Assembly: GCF_910592395.1 (NCBI RefSeq)
Contig: NC_088325.1
Coordinates: forward strand, 1,488,001 to 1,552,000
DNA from: Lineus longissimus
Lineage: Eukaryota > Nemertea > Pilidiophora > Heteronemertea > Lineidae
Direction: 5' to 3'
DNA: 64,000 nucleotides
Positions 56,866-64,000 of the stretch are shown one piece after another. Below the pieces are notes generated by a model, which searched no databases, had not been told where the DNA came from, and worked only from the letters and a program-made list of their open reading frames with translations. Every line of letters starts with the position of its first letter. Position 1 is the first letter of the stretch. Made by a program: the position numbers and the translations under genes.

Positions 56866-58199
56866 CTTTGAATCCTAAAAGAATAGAAATGATAACCCCT
56901 TGCAATTGTGCTGAACGTCTGGGACAAGTATGATAATGTCTTTAGTGAGTTCGGTGGTATATACTATATCGCCACAAAAAAATGTCTATCCAGCTGCTGT
57001 GCATTCCTGTGCGCATGATAATTGATATCCAAGGGACAATCCTGGTTGATAAGACATAAAAAGCGAGCATTTTCAATGACAAATCGTGCTTTCCACATTG
57101 CCAATGACATGGACCTCTGGCTCTGGAATGTATGGCAGCCAAGTGTAACTGTAGTGTAAGTCTGAAGACAGTGAAGACACATTTTTTTACAGATCCGACT
57201 GCCTCCTTGTCTTCAAAATCGAAGAAATGGCAAACCTAGAAAAGGAAACTTGGCTGATTAATGAGCTAAGTAGTTTTTCTCCACATTTACCAACTTTCAG
57301 ATAACATCTTTAGTACAAACCTCGCAAAATCACGGTTTATTGCAAAAATAATCAAATAATGAAAGCGTCTATCGCAACCACTTGTGAAATACGTCATCAA
57401 TTTTAAACCTAAAATCTTATATCTGATGACGTAGTACTCTAAAAGTAAGACATTCTCCAAGCGTCGTCAATGGTGATTTTTATCCTTGAGCCTCACTCGA
57501 CCTATTGTCTCTGCCACAGTTGACTCCATTCTCCAAGCGTCGTCAATGGTGATCGTTGCAACCAAGCTTCACTCGACCTGCTGCCATTTCAGCGGGTGCA
57601 TGTAAATTGGACATTTGGCCCGGCGCCCGGGAGACTGAGTTGTAGAGAGTGTGCTCTTGTAATGGAATTTCAGTAGAAGACGAGGTTCATTTTCTAACTA
57701 CTTGTTCGAAATATGATGGTTCAAGGAAAGATATTTCTCAATTATTAGTGAGAACAGCATCAACTTTTCAGGTCTCTCACCAGAAAATAAGTTTATATGG
57801 CTCCTTTCAAATGAGGACCCTATGATTTGTCAGAAACTGTCTATATTTATGCAAAATTGCTTCTCTGATCGGATAAAATAAGGACCTCCTCTTCTACTTA
57901 AATATTCCAGGTTTGACCCCGGTAGACTTGATAGACTTTTCCTTGTTACTCTTGTCATTTATTTTATGTATGTCTCTTGCATTCATTTTCAATCAAATTC
58001 ATTGTAGGTCTACTGTACCGTGTGTACTGTTGCCCTATAGGGCTTTTAATTAATAAAACTAATTTGAATTTGAATTTAAATTTGGTACTACCTTCAAACA
58101 ACATAGCACGAAATTCCTCATTGTGCAAAATTTATTTCCTTGCAATTTTCCATCTTTTTAGCTCATTATTTCCTTAATGCATATCTTTTTTGATTGATT
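56866..58199. promoter_or_regulatory. Divergent promoter region of PIH1D2 and NKAPD1
   Basis: The start codons are 1.3 kb apart. TACGTCATCA (57390-57399) and TGATGACGTA (57424-57433) are perfect inverted copies of an ATF/CREB-like site. A 60-bp segment (CATTCTCCAAGCGTCGTCAA ...) occurs twice, at about 57451-57512 and 57527-57592. On the minus strand a possible PIH1D2 5' UTR exon lies at about 57237-57193. A LINE-like 3' end (GCCCTATAGGGCTTTTAATT) lies near 58030. Confidence 0.5.
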
Positions 58200-61100
58200 A
58201 TGTTATCGAGAGGAACGAAGGAACTTCTAAGTAACGTCATAAGACATACTGATGCCCATAACAAGGTGAGGAACTGGGTTATTTTTCCATTTTCTTTGGG
58301 TTGTTTTTTTCAGAGTAATCACACTATGACTATGTATGCAAACTCATGCAATGCACTATAGTGCGTACGTGTATGTACATGCATGTAATGAATGTACGTA
58401 CAGGCATGTAGATAATGAAAAATAGGCAAGAGCTTGCTTTATGGTAGAAGCCAAAAGTGTTATTTGAATCTGTGACCGCTATGAATGAATTTGAATGGAC
58501 CTTTAGGCTTTACGACTAAGTAAGACAAACCTTGGCCCATTTAAAAACTCTGACTCAGAACACGTCACAAGGCCTAAGCTAACTTCGGACAATGTCAATG
58601 CCATACGGCATAGCCACTGTGGCCCTTAGTTCCAGGTTAAACGCATGACTGGTCAGCGCCGAAACAAATTTCTTCGAAATCAGTTGTATATATTGTGACG
58701 GATCAACATAATTTTTTAGGTTATTGAAGTGACTGATATGTGGAAAGCTCGTGAAAGGGAGGCGGGCTCGCCTGACGATGACCAAGGATCAAGGATGCGT
58801 TCCAGCGTTGTGCAAAGAATTGGGAATAATAAACCCTCGCGGCAGGTGTGGAGCAATAGGCCTGCTCCGAACCAATGGAGTGACAGAGATAGGGACCGTG
58901 GGCAGAGAGATAGGCCTCAGGGTCTGAATGATCGGCCACCAAGATGGAGGTTGGTTTTCATTTAGTTATTTTGTCATGGGTCTATACCATGGAACCTCCC
59001 TCAGACGTAGCCCTACTGGACAATACCCTATTTAGGACACTTATATTTTAGCTGTAAAGTAATGAACGCTTGTGTACCAAGACACTGATTTTGCCGCTAT
59101 TTCTATTTTTGATCTGTGGTCAGGACACCTCTCTGTTAAGGACAACATTTTGTCTGTTCCAAGGGTCCTTAATACTGAGGTATTATTGTACAGTTTTAGC
59201 CAATAAAGTCATTCTTTTAAACTTTTGAAATCCGAGGTTGTCTGTTAAAACATCCGGACAAACAAACCTGGGTTCTGGGTTGCTTACCATTATGGCCAGC
59301 AGTGTTAACCACTAGCTATGAGGCTCCTCTAAATAAGATAATCTTTAGCTAATCATGGGTTCCTATTCCGTAGTAGCTATCAGTGTTAACCACAGGCTAT
59401 GGGGCTCCTCTTAAACAGACAATCTTAATTTCTTGTGTTGGCACAACAGTTGAGCATCTGGCTTGTCATCAAGAGGTCCCGAGTTGATACCTGACCAGCG
59501 CCGATTTGTAACTCTCTCCCTGTCTGAAATGTCCTCGCGTGCGCTGGATTTTGGCTGCCCTTGGTTCTCCAGAAAGGTTTCTGGACAGGCTGGGTGATAA
59601 TGTTCGTGATTATAAAGCGCTTTGAGACGGTAGATAGTGAAAAGCGCTATTAGTATCTGACATATCAATCCAAAGATGTTTATGAAACTGAATTCCTAAT
59701 TTGACATTGCAGGTCGCGCTCAAGGTCGCCTGACTGGAATCGTATGCATTCTCGCGTGAAGGAAGTCCCCAAAGCTCACATGGATCGTGAACCAAACGAA
59801 ACATTTTGGCAGAAAAAGCTCATGGAGGCAGAAGATAACAATCCTGATAAGTAAGTGCGAAACGAATTCATATAGCGCTTTTCCAACCCTGCTAAAAGTG
59901 CTTCCATGATCGAGGAGCCAGTACACTGAAAGTGAAAGCACGCTCACCAAATGATCCTGCGTGACATGTGCTCAGCAAGGATTTTACCTCTGGTCTCCTT
60001 CTTGACATTCAGGTTCTGCGTGGCTGTATTGAAAAAATTGGTCTATCCTATACATCACTTATCAGTGTACTCCTCATGGTCATTTGTCGGGGCGTCACAA
60101 CCAACCTTGGCAGCTTACCGACCCAGGTTGGAAGTGTCAGTGACCCTACTATACGTTGCCCTAGAATTTTGTAATGGGTTTCTATCGGACCACCCTACCT
60201 AAAATTGCTGGCCATCCTGCTGTGTGTTGCACATTGGGAAAACTTCTTGGAGTGTACCACCCTACCTTGAGATAAGCCTGTGCAGAACTCTGCTTGTAAA
60301 CCTGGCAGTTCTCTCTTATCCCTTTCTTCATCCCACCGGCAACACGGACTAACTGAGAAAAGGATTCTCGATTTCATGACAAAAACCGATGAACTTGCAT
60401 TCTAAACTAATCATGGTGTGATTTACTTGCAGATGGGGTCACAGCGGATTCCAGGAACTCTATCCCGATGAATTTTCTGATGGCTCCAGACCACCTGATG
60501 CCAGATCTCACAGGGACAAGTCAAAGAAAAACAAGTAAGTTAGCTGTGTGTTGCAAATAATCAGTTTTCTAGGAATGAAAAGAAGTGTTGTGGAAGTGCT
60601 GGGCACCATATCAGGTTCTCCACATGGTTTTCTCAAGGTTGGGTGCTGCCCTTGATATTCAAGCAGCTTTACAAGTGTATAACATGAGGTAGGGTTGCCA
60701 GCATTTTGAGGTTGGGTGGCCCTAGCGAAACCCTTTACAGAATTCTAGAGCAACGTAGGGTGGCTCTTCCAAGGTAGGGTGGTTAGCTGCCAAGGTGGGG
60801 TGGGAAACCCTGACAGATGGCCTTGTGGAGAACGCTGGACATTGTAAGCAACTCTCACTATTCCTTCGATGATATAACAGATGCTGTCCTGTAGATGCCA
60901 GGATTTAATTTCTTGTCTGTTTTTTTAGGAAGCACAAAAAGTTGAAAAAACACCACAAAGAGAAAGAAGGAAAGGGAAAGGACCGTGACGAGAAGAAGAG
61001 TCAAGAGAAGAGGAAGAAGAAGAAGAAAAAGAAAAAAGACGAGGAAAAAGATAGGTCAAGGTCAGAGGATAAGAAGCCAATGTCAAATGACAAGAAGCAC

Positions 61101-63167
61101 AGGTCAAAGTCAAATGACAGGATGGCAAGGTCAGCTGATAAGAAGGCAAGGTCAAATGAAGAGGAAAGGTCGAGAAAGGATGACAAGTCAAGGTCGCAGG
61201 ATGTGGAAAGGGCGAGATCGGATATCAAATCAAGGCCTAAGGAACAGGACAGGAAGGAGTCGAATGTGGGTCGTGACCTTAGTCGTAAAAGGTCAAGGTC
61301 AGATGACCGGAGGTCAAAGAGAGATGTCAACAATGCACACTTAAATGATTCCAAATCTAATGTAAAGCGAACATCTGAGGAATTTTCGAGACGGAAATCT
61401 GGTGAATTGAGGTTGACGTCAAATGACCAGAGTTCAAGGTCAAATGGCCAAGGGTCAAGGTCAAATAACAACGTTTCAAGGTCAAACGATCAGAGGCGAA
61501 GGTCGAATGATCGTGATTTGAAATCTAGTGACTTACGATCAAGACCACGTGATCGAAAACAAGGTAGAGATGATGTAAAAAATGTGCCTGATAGGAAAGA
61601 TTCTTGGAAAGATAATGATCAGCGTCCAAATAATAGGTCAAGGTCGGGTGATCGAAGGTCAAGGCTAAATGAAAGGCCTAGATCTGGTGACCGTAGGGAA
61701 AAAGTCAATAATGACCGTCCACGTTCTGGGGAAAGATTACCCCTAGGATCTGACAAAAGATCTCAAGGGGTTAAATCTTTTAGACATGATGAAAAGTCAA
61801 GGTCATCAGCTCAAGCAAGGTCAGGGAACAGGTCAAGGTCAGCTGAAAAGGGACCAAAGTCCGATGAAAAATATGGTGAAAAAAGCGCAAATTTGCGAGA
61901 GAGGAATGAGACTAATCGTCGAAACATTCGAAGGTCAAAAAGTCGTGAAAGGACTCGTGATCGACGGAGGTCAAGGTCGCATAGCCGTGACAAGCGTAGG
62001 TCAAGGTCGCGTAGCCGTGATAGGTTGGACAGTAGTAGGTTTGGTGCAGATGGCTCACGAAAGGGAAGGGATTCTAATAAGCTGAAGGATAGGGACCCAA
62101 GCCCCCAAGGAAAGAAAGGTATCTACTTTGCCGGTCGCCAAAACCGACGGCCACAATATGCACCAGGGAAGACGGGGTCTGTTCGTTCGGAATTCCTGCC
62201 TGCGAAAAATTTGAAGGTCGATGCAAAGTACGTCGCGAAACCAACTATGGTGGCTGCGCAGGATGATGAGGAATTGTCGTCCGATGATGATGTTAACGTT
62301 GTTAGGACGAGTATCGAGGTGCGACGTATTCCGGTACCTGCAATGATTCCGGAGAGGCTGAGTAAAAGTCTTCTGAATCAGGGCCGGAGTTTGCCACCGC
62401 CGAACAAAACTGCTGAAAAAGACGCTAAACTGGTTGAAAAGGATGGAGACTTTGATACGGCTGAGGTCAACGTGTCGGTCGGTGACGAGGAAGAAAATAG
62501 CAAAAGTTCAGACGCTAAAATGACTGAAAAGCCTGATGATGTCACACGTTGTTTGGATATTAAAATGCCGAAAACGCCCGAGTTGAATGAAGGGGAATTG
62601 GATATTAAAATGCCGAGGACGCCGGATATTGCTCCGCCAGATCTTAACGAGGATGTGAGTGTAGAGAATATCGCCGATTCGACGACCGAAATTGAGCCAT
62701 TTCCAATGGAAACGAAACCGGAAATTGACGATAAAGTTGAAAGTTTCATGGCTGAAATTGATCATGTTTTTGGTGCCCCAGTCCTACAAAATCCAAAGTC
62801 GCTAACCGCTGATGATATTAGTGAACGGAAAATAAGCAGTAGTACTAATAAAACTGATTTCGTTGCGTCAAGAACACCGCCTAGTGGTAAAAAGCAGAAA
62901 CGCAAACGCGACTCGAGTAGTAGTTCCGATAGCGATAGTGACTCTAGTTCTGGTTCAAGCAGCTCTTCTAGTAGCTCCACCTATGCTAAGAAGAAGAAAC
63001 GCAATAAACCGGAAGTTACCATCGGGAGCGAGAAGGTTCAGAAATTTATTAAGAAGTGGAGTCGAAAAGAAAGCTCGTCTAGTAGTAGTTCGAGTGGTAG
63101 TAGCAGTGAAAGTAGTTCCAGCGGTAGTTCTGGCTCCACCAGTGGAAGTAGTAGCGACAGTGATTAG
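58200..63167 (+). CDS. NKAPD1: NKAPD1-type protein with extended RS-rich tail (complete, five coding exons)
   Basis: Exons 58200-58265, 58720-58949, 59713-59850, 60433-60534 and 60929-63167 join in phase to give 924 aa; the human protein (C11orf57) is about 290. The family core is clear: LLSNVIRHTDAHNK in exon 1, EVTDMWKARE in exon 2, FWQKKLMEAEDNNPDKWGHS across exons 3-4, and GFQELYPDEFSD. From about residue 178 the protein is a Lys-rich stretch, then roughly 250 residues of RSxD/RSND/SRSRD repeats, an acidic middle with two KMPxTP repeats (about 720-745), and a Ser-rich end with SEKVQKFIKKWSRKESS. RS domains usually act in nuclear speckle and splicing-factor interactions, so a nuclear role in RNA processing is likely, but the family is little studied. 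The large last exon is unbroken. Start chosen by the conserved N-terminus. Confidence 0.9.
58528..58690 (+). repeat. Dispersed repeat family D, copy 3
   Basis: Shares CAGAACACGTCA, GGCCTAAGC, CTTCGGACAATG and CGCATGACTGGTCAGCGCCG with 17380-17530. It lies in NKAPD1 intron 1 and stops about 30 bp before exon 2. Confidence 0.65.
58987..59192 (+). mobile_element. pogo-like MITE (family B), diverged
   Basis: ATGGAACCTCCCTCAGACGT at left; GACACCTCTCTGTTAAGGAC inside; right end TACTGAGGTATTATTGTACA. More diverged than other copies. Confidence 0.6.
59270..59670. mobile_element. Degraded SINE heads and a tRNA-derived SINE (family 4)
   Basis: Two broken minus-strand family 1 heads (about 59270-59325 and 59365-59410) are followed by a different SINE, about 59430-59670, with a B-box-like GAGTTGATACC and the tail ATTATAAAGCGCTTTGAGAC ... 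AAAGCGCTATTA, a 3' end found in many animal SINEs. Confidence 0.6.
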
Positions 63168-64000
63168 GTCCTTAAAGGGGAACTGGGTGATTAGATACTT
63201 AAAGGGGAAATGGGTGATCTGCTTTTGCAAAAGTAGGCGGTTTCGGTTGGGTTTTCCCGTTTCAAGTCGTCAAGACGGACGGGAAAATGACTCGTGGATC
63301 TTTTTAAGTCATAGCGCTTTCCGACTTTGATTTACAAGCACTTCGCAAAATATCTGAACCACAAATGCTTGTCTGACTTCCGAGACTGACTCTGCGGTTT
63401 TTCCGCTATCATTCTTGGGAGATTCTCCCCGGTATCATTTGCATGCCAGTGCTATGTTATTTCAATTAGGGAACCCGAGGACTTTCATGAAATGTCAATC
63501 TTTTACCCCGGATCTTCAAACTCTGTCACGACCTGTTTGTATTTTCAATGCCTTAGCCCTCTACTAGGGCGTAATCATAAGTGACTATCGTATATTGTAT
63601 TTATTATCCACCTGGTGGTTTTGGTGATTATTTCATTTTGGTATGCTTTTAGAATTTATTGTTGAATGTTAAACATTTGAGCATTGAGATTGTTAAAAGT
63701 TGTGGAGGGTGTGGAAGGCATAAAACTTGTTCAAAAATAACTGGCAGGCCTTTTTCTGCTCAAATTGTTCTGTTCCTGCATCATTTGAGGCTCCAGAGGG
63801 GGAACTACCACTCGGGCACATTTTTGTATTGGCTATACATCAGCATTAGGATGTCCACCTGTCCATTCTAAATAACAAAGCATGTGCCCAATGTACTTTT
63901 GTTCCTGTCTGTATAGCACTGTCTGCTTGTGTCATGCTAGTCCGCAACAATGGAATATGTAATTCTGCATGTCTTTTTAAGAGGGACGATCGGCAGAAGC
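63168..64000 (+). other. Downstream region of NKAPD1
   Basis: Probably the NKAPD1 3' UTR and flank. No clear AATAAA signal, gene or repeat is seen, except a short GGGGAACTGGGTGAT duplication just after the stop. Confidence 0.5.

Noticed and set aside
61001-61471. Minus-strand Leu/Asp/Ser-rich open frame
   Set aside because: Antisense shadow of the NKAPD1 RS-repeat exon.

Overview
This is intron-rich animal nuclear DNA. It has GT-AG introns, C2H2 zinc-finger and coiled-coil genes, LINE, SINE and MITE remnants, and many minisatellites. The protein set fits an invertebrate bilaterian, probably marine (lophotrochozoan, ambulacrarian or cephalochordate); I cannot place it more finely from sequence alone. 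All gene models below were rebuilt by eye from splice sites, phase continuity and remembered protein families. No alignment was run.

Layout, left to right: (1) 1398-10353 (+), the C-terminal half of a SID-1/SIDT transmembrane protein in ten exons; its 5' part lies outside the window. (2) 10354-19793, a repeat-filled intergenic block between two convergent genes. (3) 19794-29993 (-), a complete PRDM10-type PR-domain zinc-finger gene in 13 coding exons (1351 aa). (4) 29994-32394, a divergent promoter region. (5) 32395-51134 (+), a complete CCDC191-type coiled-coil gene in 13 coding exons (989 aa). Its 8.9-kb second intron holds two LINE remnants, nested DNA transposons, a triple palindrome and a candidate small gene on the minus strand (37202-38834). 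(6) 51135-54626, repeat-rich intergenic DNA. (7) 54627-56865 (-), a complete PIH1D2 gene (350 aa). (8) 56866-58199, a second divergent promoter region. (9) 58200-63167 (+), a complete NKAPD1 (C11orf57-like) gene (924 aa) with a greatly lengthened RS-rich tail.

The five main genes alternate strand: convergent, divergent, convergent, divergent. The head-to-head PIH1D2/NKAPD1 pair is, from memory, also adjacent and divergent on human chromosome 11, so it may be an old bilaterian linkage. CCDC191 (Sfi1-like W-containing helices) and PIH1D2 (HSP90 co-chaperone family of dynein assembly) both hint at centrosome/cilium biology; this is inference.

Two features stand out. First, a tRNA-headed SINE family occurs here with its tRNA-like promoter head multiplied into tandem 85-86-bp arrays (up to nine heads), and once as a head-to-head palindrome. 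Second, partial exon duplications sit beside their parent exons in at least four genes. The most striking is a fivefold series of the SIDT exon end that encodes the putative catalytic Ser/His, each copy keeping an identical 5' splice site. A TA-flanked pogo-like MITE family (12 or more copies), a 33-bp minisatellite that keeps the SIDT reading frame open through an intron, and several long hairpins complete the picture.
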